Assembly: GCA_035531315.1 (NCBI GenBank)
Contig: DATKTD010000020.1
Location: forward strand, 1-11,073
Source of the DNA: CAIJMU01 sp035531315
GTDB lineage: Bacteria > Spirochaetota > Spirochaetia > Treponematales > Rectinemataceae
DNA length: 11,073 nt
Direction: 5' to 3'
The notes under the pieces were generated by a model. That model ran no database searches, was not told the origin of the DNA, and saw only the letters and a list, made by a program, of their open reading frames with translations. Within the stretch, counting starts at the first letter, position 1. Each line of letters starts with the position of its first letter. Shown here one piece after another: positions 5,492 to 11,073 of this stretch. The position numbers and the translations under genes were made by a program.

Positions 5492-6850
5492 TCATACGAC
5501 TATGTCCACTGCGCGGCCCGCACGGGACGCGCGACTTGCCATGGCGGCGGAACCCGGCTCGAAGGCCGAAGTCCGCGATCGCTCCGACCAGAAGGGAGCG
5601 GGAGGGCCTTCGCCTCCCCTGCCGTCCCCGTTCCTGGCACCCTGCCCCTGGGCGTTACCGCCCCCGACCTGCACCTCGAGCTTCGCCGACTCGAAACCGC
5701 CCGATCTGAAGGCGTCATGGAGACTCGCAAGACCCTTTTCGAAGGCGCTGCGAGCGGCATCGGACTCCACGACGATCTTGCCGCTTATATTGTTGTCGGC
5801 TAAATGGAGCTCGATCTTGACGTGCCCCAGCTCGGGAGGGTTGAGGCGCATCCGGATTGTCCCGGAATCGCCGTCCTTGAGCACGATGCGGGCGCTTTGG
5901 ACGATCTCCGTATTGCCCGAATCGCGCAGTCTATCGGCGAGGACGGCGGCGAAGTTCTGCCCCGTGGCGACCTCCCTCGCGGGGCCATCCTTTCCCGTCG
6001 GGCTGGCCGTCGCCGCCCGCGAAAGATCGAGAAAGAGATCGTGGTCGGCCCTCGCTTCCTCGGGGCCGGAACCAACATGCTTGGGTTGAACCGCCTTCGC
6101 CTCTCCGCCCTCTTCCCCCGCATTGACCCCCGACTTGGGGGACAGCCTGCGCTGGTCGAGGACCTGTATCCGCGCGGAGAGGCCCGGATCGTCGCCGCGT
6201 TGGGCCTTGCCGCGATCCGTCTCCGCCTTGCGCGCCGAAATGCCCGAGGAAAATTCCTCGCGCTCCGTCTTCACCTGCCTGTCCTGCTGGACCCTTGCGG
6301 ATTGGGCGCCGGCGGCCAGGAGGGAAAGCCCTTCCGGCTGCTGTTGCTGAGCCGGGGCGCTCGAATCCTTCCTTTTGCCCGCCTTGCGCGGACCGGGCGG
6401 TCCCTCGGAGCCTTCTTCATGGGCCTGCGTCTCGGTGGCCCCGCCATCGGCACGAAGCAGACGCGAGGGCAACTGCCCGGAAGCGAGGGGCTTGGCGGTC
6501 TCGTTCTTCGCCACCGCCTTCTTCTCGACGGGAAGGGCCGTTTCCCGCGCGGGCAGCGTCGGAGCGTTCTTGGGCCCCTCCTTCCCCGCATGCTGGACAA
6601 GGCCCGCCTTGACGCCGGCCACCCCCTGCTTTCCCGCGACGCCCTCCCCCGCCTGGGCCTTGGCCCCTGAGAGGGCCTTTCCGAAAAAGGCGGCGAAAAG
6701 GCTCGACAGGCCCTTCTTCTGCCCTGTCTTCGACCAGGCTCCGGCAGCCGCGCCGGCTGGATCGGAAGAATGGGCCTGACCGGCGGCGGCCGGAGCGACT
6801 TTTGCGATGTCTCCGATCGTAGGAACGCTCCTTGTCGGCCAAAGGGCCAT
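5492..6850 (-). CDS. fliK: Flagellar hook-length control protein FliK
   Basis: A 452-residue exported ruler protein that sets hook length and switches export from hook to filament substrates. Residues 1-300 are low complexity (Ala, Gly, Lys, Glu, Gln), as expected for the ruler. Residues about 312-396 are the conserved hook-length domain, with Met-Arg-Leu-Asn-Pro-Pro-Glu-Leu-Gly-His-Val-Lys-Ile-Glu-Leu (334-348), then Gly-Lys-Ile-Val-Val-Glu-Ser and a Leu-Glu-Val-Gln-Val strand (391-395). A Gly/Ala/Ser tail follows. In this frame a TGA lies five codons upstream of the ATG at 6850, so 6850 is the earliest ATG. It has no Shine-Dalgarno and lies in the arm of a palindrome (6849-6869). An AAGGAG lies about seven codons inside the gene but has no standard start codon after it. 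The start is therefore the least certain part of the call. Confidence 0.9.
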   Translation of the reverse strand: MALWPTRSVPTIGDIAKVAPAAAGQAHSSDPAGAAAGAWSKTGQKKGLSSLFAAFFGKALSGAKAQAGEGVAGKQGVAGVKAGLVQHAGKEGPKNAPTLPARETALPVEKKAVAKNETAKPLASGQLPSRLLRADGGATETQAHEEGSEGPPGPRKAGKRKDSSAPAQQQQPEGLSLLAAGAQSARVQQDRQVKTEREEFSSGISARKAETDRGKAQRGDDPGLSARIQVLDQRRLSPKSGVNAGEEGGEAKAVQPKHVGSGPEEARADHDLFLDLSRAATASPTGKDGPAREVATGQNFAAVLADRLRDSGNTEIVQSARIVLKDGDSGTIRMRLNPPELGHVKIELHLADNNISGKIVVESDAARSAFEKGLASLHDAFRSGGFESAKLEVQVGGGNAQGQGARNGDGRGGEGPPAPFWSERSRTSAFEPGSAAMASRASRAGRAVDIVV

Positions 6851-6885
6851 CGTGACCGAAGGTCACGATGACCCGTGGTCACGAT
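6849..6885 (-). repeat. Triplicated 9-bp dyad repeat at the fliK start
   Basis: Reading the minus strand, ATCGTGACC occurs at 6885-6877 and 6869-6861. The inverted copy GGTCACGAT at 6857-6849 follows the second after a 3-nt loop. The second and third copies form a perfect 9-bp hairpin. The first copy could compete with the second for the third arm. The fliK ATG (6850-6848) overlaps the end of the third copy. A further GC-rich stem lies just upstream around 6885-6902. Confidence 0.85.
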
Positions 6886-6920
6886 CTCCCCGGCGGGGAA
6901 GACGGAAGCGTTCCTCCTTC

Positions 6921-7553
6921 CTATGGGAAGGTGGTGGGCTTGATCGTCATCTTCCGCTGGATGTCCGCCGAACGATCGGGGGGCATCAGGGAGAGCCAGT
7001 AGGGGACGATGGAGGCGTTGCCCGAAGCCTTCGCCTGCGCCTCGACGGCGCGGAAAATATCGATGACCGACTGGTCGTCGAGGGACTTCAGGATCTCCAC
7101 GGCCTTCGTCGGCGGCATGCCCGTCAGGTAGAGGGCATTCTGGTCGATGTTGGCCTTCCTATCATCGTACTGTTTGACGGTCTCGTTGAAGGATTTCTCT
7201 CGATCGTCGATGGCCTTGGCCCTTTCCTCGAGTTGCTGGGCCTTTTGGCCCACCTCGGACTCGGCCTTGGCGATGTCGGACTCGCGCTTGTCCAGCTCCT
7301 CCGAGCGGATGTCCAGGGACTGGAGGCGCTTGGCGAAGCGCTCCTCGTCGAGAAGGGCCGGACTCTCCGCCGGGATGGCCGCGCCACGCTTTGCGGGGAT
7401 GCCCATGGCGCGATAGACCGGACCGAGGACGACCTTGGCGTCGACGAGTCCCAGGTAGTCGAACCAGGCAAGTCCTCCGGCCGCGAGGGCGAGGATGAGG
7501 AGAATGAGAAGAAGCGCCCTTCCGAGGACGCGGTTCGAACCTAGTCGCGCCAT
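6921..7553 (-). CDS. flbB: Periplasmic flagellar collar protein FlbB (MgtE_N/MotE-like)
   Basis: A 210-residue membrane-anchored protein. Borrelia FlbB forms the base of the spirochete-specific periplasmic collar and is needed for stator assembly and correct flagellar orientation. Visible parts are a short basic N-terminus, one transmembrane helix at about 10-30 (a Leu/Ala run), and a heptad-rich charged coiled coil at about 68-135. The C-terminal MgtE-N-like helical domain is at about 138-205 (Tyr-Leu-Thr-Gly-Met-Pro-Pro-Thr-Lys-Ala-Val-Glu-Ile-Leu … Leu-Met-Pro-Pro-Asp-Arg-Ser-Ala-Asp-Ile). The ATG at 7553 has AGGAG ten bases upstream and starts 25 bp after the fliJ stop. An ATG at 7582 that overlaps that stop gives only 13 codons in another frame. 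The order fliJ-flbB-fliK matches other spirochetes. Function comes from synteny and architecture. Confidence 0.88.
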   Translation of the reverse strand: MARLGSNRVLGRALLLILLILALAAGGLAWFDYLGLVDAKVVLGPVYRAMGIPAKRGAAIPAESPALLDEERFAKRLQSLDIRSEELDKRESDIAKAESEVGQKAQQLEERAKAIDDREKSFNETVKQYDDRKANIDQNALYLTGMPPTKAVEILKSLDDQSVIDIFRAVEAQAKASGNASIVPYWLSLMPPDRSADIQRKMTIKPTTFP

Positions 7554-7578
7554 GGCGAAACGACTCCTGTCTCGATGT

Positions 7579-8055
7579 TCATGCCGGCTCCGCTTTCCGG
7601 ACCGGGACCGAGGCTCCCTGGACCGTCGAGGATCGCGACGGGTGCCGCGCGATGTCGTCGAGGACCTTCGTCTCCTCGCGCAGGGCGAGGCGATAGTACT
7701 CCGTCTCGCGGCGCTCGCGCAGCTTGCCGACGGATTCCTTTTCCCTGTGTTTTTCGATCCAGGCGAGGCGGGCTCCCTCGCGGGCGGCCTCGGCGAGGGC
7801 CAGTTCGCGCGAGAGTCTTTCGCGCTCGAGATCGAGGCGGCGGATGTAGAACTCCGCCGCCCTGAAATCCGGAAGTTCCCGGCCCTGGGCGAAGGCATCC
7901 CTCGAGACCCTGGCCCTGTCCTCGAGGTTTCCCGAGATCTTGGCCGAGAGAAGGGCGCAGGCGCCCGCCTTTTCGGCCAGAACGAGCTCGGCCTTTTTCT
8001 CGTGCCAGGCCCTGAGTTCGAGGAGCCTCTCGAGGCGGAAGGCGAAGCGTTTCAT
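7579..8055 (-). CDS. fliJ: Flagellar export chaperone FliJ
   Basis: A 158-residue, almost wholly alpha-helical coiled-coil protein. FliJ fits in the FliI hexamer like the gamma subunit of F1-ATPase and connects the ATPase to the FlhA export gate. The start Lys-Arg-Phe-Ala-Phe-Arg-Leu-Glu-Arg-Leu-Leu-Glu-Leu-Arg is typical of the family. Glu/Arg/Leu heptads continue to about residue 135, followed by a short polar tail. Length is close to the family norm of about 150. The ATG overlaps the fliI stop codon (ATGA, 8052-8055), indicating translational coupling. FliJ proteins diverge quickly, so the call combines coiled-coil shape, N-terminal pattern and position after fliI. In Borrelia the gene at this position is annotated flbA. 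Confidence 0.88.
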   Translation of the reverse strand: MKRFAFRLERLLELRAWHEKKAELVLAEKAGACALLSAKISGNLEDRARVSRDAFAQGRELPDFRAAEFYIRRLDLERERLSRELALAEAAREGARLAWIEKHREKESVGKLRERRETEYYRLALREETKVLDDIARHPSRSSTVQGASVPVRKAEPA

Positions 8056-9551
8056 GCCTCCCTTCCTCCCGCCGCGCCGTCGACATTGCGGGCCGTTTCG
8101 CCTTCGGAGCCGCCGGAGGCCCCGACCTCCTCCATCGCCGCGGCGAGACCCTCGTCAAAGTAGTCCGATGGCGGGGGCACGGGGCGAGACGAGCGCAGGT
8201 CGGTGGCGCCCAAGGCCTCGTCGATCTCGGCCTGGTCGATGCCGATGCCGGCCACCTTGCCGAGCCGCGAGAGGGTGTCGTCGATGGGCGCCCGATCCTC
8301 GACCTCCTGCTGGAGGAATTCCAGGGCCGACTGCCGCCGGTCGATGGCCTCGTCGACCTCGGCGCTCGAGCCTTTGACATAGGCGCCGATGGTGATCATG
8401 TCCTCGTTTTCCGCGTAGACCGCCAGCTGTTTGCGGACATAACCCATGACCTTGCGGGTAGAGGGACCCGTGACCGCGTTCTGGAGTCTCGAAACCGACT
8501 TGAGGACGTCGATGGCCGGGTAGTGGTAGCGCTGCGCGAGCCTCCGCTCGAGGACGATGTGACCGTCGAGGATTCCCCGGACGGTGTCCGCCACCGGCTC
8601 GTCCATGTCGTCGCCGTCGACGAGGATGGTGTAAATGCCGGTGATCGAGCCCTTGTCCGAGGTGCCGGAGCGCTCGAGGAGACGGGGCATCGAGTCGAAG
8701 ACCGAGGGCGTGTAGCCCCGCGTCGCGGGAGGCTCGCCCGAGGCGAGGCCGATCTCGCGCTGGGCGCGGGCGAAACGGGTCACCGAGTCGAAGAGGAGCA
8801 TCACGTCCTTGCCGCGATCGCGGAAGTACTCGGCGACGGCCGTCGCGACGTAGGCGCCGCGCAGCCTCGAAAGCGGCGGCGTGTCGGAGGTCGATACGAT
8901 GACGACCGAGCGCGCGAGGCCCTCGGGGCCGAGGTCGTTCTCTATGAACTCCCTGACCTCGCGGCCGCGCTCGCCTATGAGGGCGATGACGTTGATGTCC
9001 GCGTCGGTGTTGCGGGCGATCATGCCGAGAAGGGTCGACTTGCCGACGCCGGAGCCGGCGAAAATTCCCATGCGCTGGCCCCGGCCGAGGGGGATGAGGC
9101 CGTCGATGGAGCGCACCCCCGTGACGATCCGGCGCGTGATGCGTTTCCGCGTGAGCGCGTCGGGCGGCTTCGCCACCGCGGGGTAGAAGAGCTCCGAGGC
9201 CACATCGCCCTTGCCGTCGGCCGGCCGCCCCATCGAGTCGAGAACCCGACCGAGGAGGCGATCGGAAACCGGGACGCGGAGGAGCTCGCCCGTCGCGATG
9301 ACGGGGCAGCCCACCTCTATCCCCTCGAGGGCGCTGTAAGACATCAGCTGGACGGCGTCCTCCCGGAGGCCGACCACCTCGGCCCAGGAAGAAGCGCCCG
9401 TCCTCGGCGAGATTATCTGGCAGACCTCCCCGATGACGGCCCTCGGCCCCCTGGCCTCGACGAGGATGCCGAGGACCCTGGTCACGCGGCCGACGTACTT
9501 TATGGGGTCGGTCCGCTCCACCGCCGCGATGTACCTCCCGAAGCCGCGCAT
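8052..9551 (-). CDS. fliI: Flagellum-specific export ATPase FliI
   Basis: A 499-residue AAA-type ATPase of the type III flagellar export apparatus, homologous to the F1 beta subunit, acting at the cytoplasmic base with FliH and FliJ. Walker A (Gly-Ser-Gly-Val-Gly-Lys-Ser-Thr) is at 166-173, and Gly-Glu-Arg-Gly-Arg-Glu (193-198) contains the catalytic Glu194. Walker B (Met-Leu-Leu-Phe-Asp) is at 251-255. The family signature Pro-Ser-Val-Phe-Asp-Ser-Met-Pro-Arg-Leu-Leu-Glu-Arg is at 282-294. The tail from about 450 is a Gly/Glu/Ser-rich extension that makes the protein some 40 residues longer than the E. coli enzyme. The frame is open far upstream into fliH, but the ATG at 9551, 4 bp after the fliH stop, gives a typical N-terminus (Tyr-Ile-Ala-Ala-Val-Glu-Arg-Thr-Asp-Pro-Ile). 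Confidence 0.97.
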   Translation of the reverse strand: MRGFGRYIAAVERTDPIKYVGRVTRVLGILVEARGPRAVIGEVCQIISPRTGASSWAEVVGLREDAVQLMSYSALEGIEVGCPVIATGELLRVPVSDRLLGRVLDSMGRPADGKGDVASELFYPAVAKPPDALTRKRITRRIVTGVRSIDGLIPLGRGQRMGIFAGSGVGKSTLLGMIARNTDADINVIALIGERGREVREFIENDLGPEGLARSVVIVSTSDTPPLSRLRGAYVATAVAEYFRDRGKDVMLLFDSVTRFARAQREIGLASGEPPATRGYTPSVFDSMPRLLERSGTSDKGSITGIYTILVDGDDMDEPVADTVRGILDGHIVLERRLAQRYHYPAIDVLKSVSRLQNAVTGPSTRKVMGYVRKQLAVYAENEDMITIGAYVKGSSAEVDEAIDRRQSALEFLQQEVEDRAPIDDTLSRLGKVAGIGIDQAEIDEALGATDLRSSRPVPPPSDYFDEGLAAAMEEVGASGGSEGETARNVDGAAGGREA

Positions 9552-9555
9552 TCCC

Positions 9556-10488
9556 TCAGCCCTGGACCTTTCCGCGGGCGCGGATAGGGGCCACCTCGAG
9601 AATCCGGTCCTCGAGCTCGGAGAGTTGGCTCGAAATTCGCGCGTCGATCTCGCCGAAGTCGGTGTCGATGATGCAGCCCCCGCGATCGACGGTGCCGTCC
9701 TCGACGATGGTGAGCTTGCGCGCGTTCTCGGCCATGGCCACGAAGTCCTTGATATGCTCCGTGGCGAGTTCGAGGTCGGCAAGGTTCACGCGCACGATGA
9801 CGTCGGATTTCGTCTTGAGCTTGCGCAGGGCCTGCTGGATGTTTTGGACCACGACGGATTTCTGGTTTTCCGAGATGACCTTGACGACCTTCTTGGCGAC
9901 GAGGAGGACGAGTTCTATCACCTGGACCTCGGCCTGTTCGAGGATCTCCCCGCGTTTCTCCATCGCCCGATCGAGGATAACGTGAAGGCGGCCCACGAGG
10001 CGCTCGACCTCCGCGCGACCCTCCCGGAAACCCTCTTCGCGTCCGGCCTCGCGGCCCTTTTTCGCGGCCTCGCGCTCGGCGGCCTCGACGCGGGCTCCGG
10101 CCTTCGACTCCAGCTCCGCGACGCGGGCCTCGGCCTGGGAGACCAGGGCGGCTCCGGCCTCCTCGGCCTCCTTGCGGATCTTGATGGCCTCGTTGCTCTT
10201 GCGTCTGACTTCCTCGAAGGCCGCGGCCTCGGCATCCTTGACGATGGAGGCCGCCTCGGCCTTCGCCGCGACGATCATGCCCTCCCGCTCGGCCTCCCAA
10301 TTGGCCTTGAAGAGCTCGGCTTCACGCCTGAGATCGTCCGCGGTCGGACCGGTGTATTCGGGGACCTCGGTCTCCTCGAGCTCTTCCGGCTCCGACTGAA
10401 GCCCTTCCTCGGAGCCCTGCTGCCCGATCGTCATCCGCGTTTGAAGGGCGACTATTTCCCCGGGCCTGAAAACGTGCTTAGTGGGCAT
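9556..10488 (-). CDS. fliH: Flagellar export ATPase regulator FliH
   Basis: A 310-residue peripheral stator of the export ATPase that binds FliI and tethers it to the C-ring. In spirochetes it forms the linkers between the FliI hub and the motor. Residues 5-13 (His-Val-Phe-Arg-Pro-Gly-Glu-Ile-Val) are a typical spirochete FliH start. Residues about 50-185 form a long Ala/Glu/Arg coiled coil containing four Gly residues at 145, 149, 153 and 157, the GxxxG repeat characteristic of FliH. Residues about 186-300 are the V-ATPase E-subunit-like C-terminal domain. The frame is open to an ATG at 10572, but the extra 28 codons run through a palindromic repeat. The ATG at 10488 has a weak GAGG five bases upstream. 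The spirochete form is longer than the 235-residue enterobacterial protein. Confidence 0.93.
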   Translation of the reverse strand: MPTKHVFRPGEIVALQTRMTIGQQGSEEGLQSEPEELEETEVPEYTGPTADDLRREAELFKANWEAEREGMIVAAKAEAASIVKDAEAAAFEEVRRKSNEAIKIRKEAEEAGAALVSQAEARVAELESKAGARVEAAEREAAKKGREAGREEGFREGRAEVERLVGRLHVILDRAMEKRGEILEQAEVQVIELVLLVAKKVVKVISENQKSVVVQNIQQALRKLKTKSDVIVRVNLADLELATEHIKDFVAMAENARKLTIVEDGTVDRGGCIIDTDFGEIDARISSQLSELEDRILEVAPIRARGKVQG

Positions 10489-10493
10489 CGCGA

Positions 10494-10548
10494 CCTCGCG
10501 CGACAGTAGTCGCGTGACGATTTGCCTGCGGCAAATCGTCTGACTCGA
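10494..10548 (+). repeat. Palindromic intergenic repeat, copy A
   Basis: Two hairpins lie side by side: CGCGAC-AGTA-GTCGCG (10499-10514) and GACGATTTGCC-TGC-GGCAAATCGTC (10516-10540), the second with a perfect 11-bp stem. The unit matches copy B almost base for base apart from the loop of the larger hairpin. It touches the fliH ribosome binding region. No T-run follows on either strand, so it is not an intrinsic terminator. The strand is arbitrary. Confidence 0.85.
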
Positions 10549-10587
10549 AGGCGGCGAAGTTAACAGTGTCACTGCACAAGTTCATCT

Positions 10588-10658
10588 CCTCGCGACAGTA
10601 GTCGCGGGACGATTTGCCCGCGCGACCTTCGGTCGCGAAGGCAAATCGTCTGCATCGA
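10588..10658 (+). repeat. Palindromic intergenic repeat, copy B with nested hairpin
   Basis: The same two hairpins as copy A: CGCGAC-AGTA-GTCGCG at 10591-10606, and 11-bp arms GACGATTTGCC (10608-10618) and GGCAAATCGTC (10640-10650). The loop is 21 nt instead of 3 and contains its own dyad, CGCGACC-TTC-GGTCGCG (10621-10637). It lies 13 bp downstream of the fliG stop codon. The strand is arbitrary. Confidence 0.85.
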
Positions 10659-10670
10659 GCGAGGAGAGGG

Positions 10671-11073
10671 CTATTGTACCAATTCATCACCCTCTCCTCG
10701 CGAGATGATGATCTCGCCGGATTCCTCGAGGTGTCTGATGATGGACACGATCTTCTGCTGGGCTTCCTCCACATCCTTCAGCCTGACGGGGCCCATGTAC
10801 TCCATGTCCTCTTTGAGCATGGTGGCGGCGCGCTTGGACATGTTCTTGTAGATCTTTTCCTGGACCTCGGAGTCGACGCCCTTGAGGGCCTTGGCGAGTT
10901 CCTGGCTGTCGACCTCGCGGAGGACCTTCTGGATGGAGCGGTCGTCGAGGAGGACGATGTCCTCGAAGACGAACATCTTCTTCTTGATCTCCTCGGCGAG
11001 CTCGGGGCTGTCCTCCTCGAGGGCCTCGATGATGCCCTTCTCCGAGGTGCGGTCGACGAGGTTGAGGATCTCG
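10671..11073 (-). CDS. fliG: Flagellar motor switch protein FliG, C-terminal part
   Basis: The last 133 codons of fliG; the gene continues beyond base 11073. FliG is the rotor protein that interacts electrostatically with MotA to generate torque. What is visible is the end of the middle domain plus the C-terminal domain. The tail holds Asn-Met-Ser-Lys-Arg-Ala-Ala-Thr-Met-Leu-Lys-Glu-Asp-Met, then Gly-Pro-Val-Arg-Leu-Lys-Asp-Val-Glu. It aligns with the E. coli torque helix, so the charged residues equivalent to Arg281, Asp288 and Asp289 are kept as Arg, Glu and Asp. The end (Leu-Glu-Glu-Ser-Gly-Glu-Ile-Ile-Ile) is also typical. Rotor charges of this kind imply a MotA-type stator somewhere in the genome, although motAB is absent from this operon segment. 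A TAG stop at 10671-10673 is followed by a 182-bp repeat-bearing gap before fliH. Confidence 0.96.
   Translation of the reverse strand, partial: EILNLVDRTSEKGIIEALEEDSPELAEEIKKKMFVFEDIVLLDDRSIQKVLREVDSQELAKALKGVDSEVQEKIYKNMSKRAATMLKEDMEYMGPVRLKDVEEAQQKIVSIIRHLEESGEIIISRGEGDELVQ

Noticed and set aside
7542..7582. 13-codon frame starting at the ATG that overlaps the fliJ stop
   Set aside because: It ends almost at once and is out of frame with flbB; the AGGAG inside it is better explained as the flbB ribosome site.
8523..9587. 354-codon plus-strand frame opposite fliI
   Set aside because: Runs opposite the strongly conserved FliI ATPase core and has an Arg/Asp/Val/Gly composition typical of GC-rich antisense frames.
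9552..9782. 77-codon upstream extension of fliI
   Set aside because: It lies entirely within the conserved C-terminal domain of fliH and encodes Ser/Arg/Pro-rich sequence; the ATG at 9551 gives the standard FliI start.
10489..10572. 28-codon upstream extension of fliH
   Set aside because: The frame is open only because it crosses repeat copy A; the ATG at 10488 begins the typical spirochete FliH N-terminus.
10608..10650. Intrinsic terminator after fliG
   Set aside because: The stems are strong but neither strand has a T-run after them, and fliH downstream has no clear promoter.
10494..10658. CRISPR array reading of the fliG-fliH repeats
   Set aside because: Only two copies with different internal lengths, each a compound of hairpins, and no regular repeat-spacer pattern or cas gene.
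1..11073. Very frequent TCGA/CTCGAGG-type motifs through the genes
   Set aside because: They fall at codon boundaries such as CTC-GAG and ATC-GAG on the coding strand and are explained by GC-rich codon preference; no regular spacing was seen.

Overview
The window is a continuous piece of a flagellar export, hook and motor operon from a GC-rich spirochete. Every gene lies on the minus strand, so transcription runs from base 11073 toward base 1. The order is fliG (3' end), fliH, fliI, fliJ, flbB, fliK, flgD, flgE, flbD, fliL, fliM, fliY and fliO (5' end). Three things point to Spirochaetota: this Treponema/Borrelia-type gene order, the FlbB collar protein between fliJ and fliK, and a hook protein with Lys165 and Cys178, the residues that form lysinoalanine cross-links in Treponema hooks. 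The base composition is much richer in G+C than Borrelia or T. denticola. I do not name a species.

Region by region, 10671-11073 is the C-terminal part of the rotor protein FliG. A 182-bp gap (10489-10670) follows, holding two copies of a palindromic repeat, one with an extra hairpin nested in its loop. Bases 7579-10488 encode the export ATPase module FliH-FliI-FliJ. Bases 6921-7553 encode FlbB. A 70-bp gap with a triplicated 9-mer hairpin leads into fliK (hook length), flgD (hook cap) and flgE (hook). An 11-bp stem-loop separates flgE from flbD. A 168-bp gap with a possible promoter occupies the place where motA and motB sit in Treponema and Borrelia. Then fliL, fliM and fliY (stator-associated protein and C-ring) are tightly packed. 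A 221-bp gap with a possible promoter precedes the first 53 codons of fliO.

The products build one machine. FliH/I/J energise export, FliK and FlgD govern hook assembly from FlgE, FlbB scaffolds the periplasmic collar that recruits stators, and FliG/FliM/FliY form the switch with FliL beside the stator. Most junctions overlap or are separated by a few bases, so most of the region is probably co-transcribed. The longer gaps are where regulatory or repeat structure appears.

The genes are conserved and ordinary. The less expected material is the family of short dyad repeats at the starts of fliH and fliK, the absence of motAB from its usual slot, and the Met/Gln/Gly-rich repeat linker in FliY.
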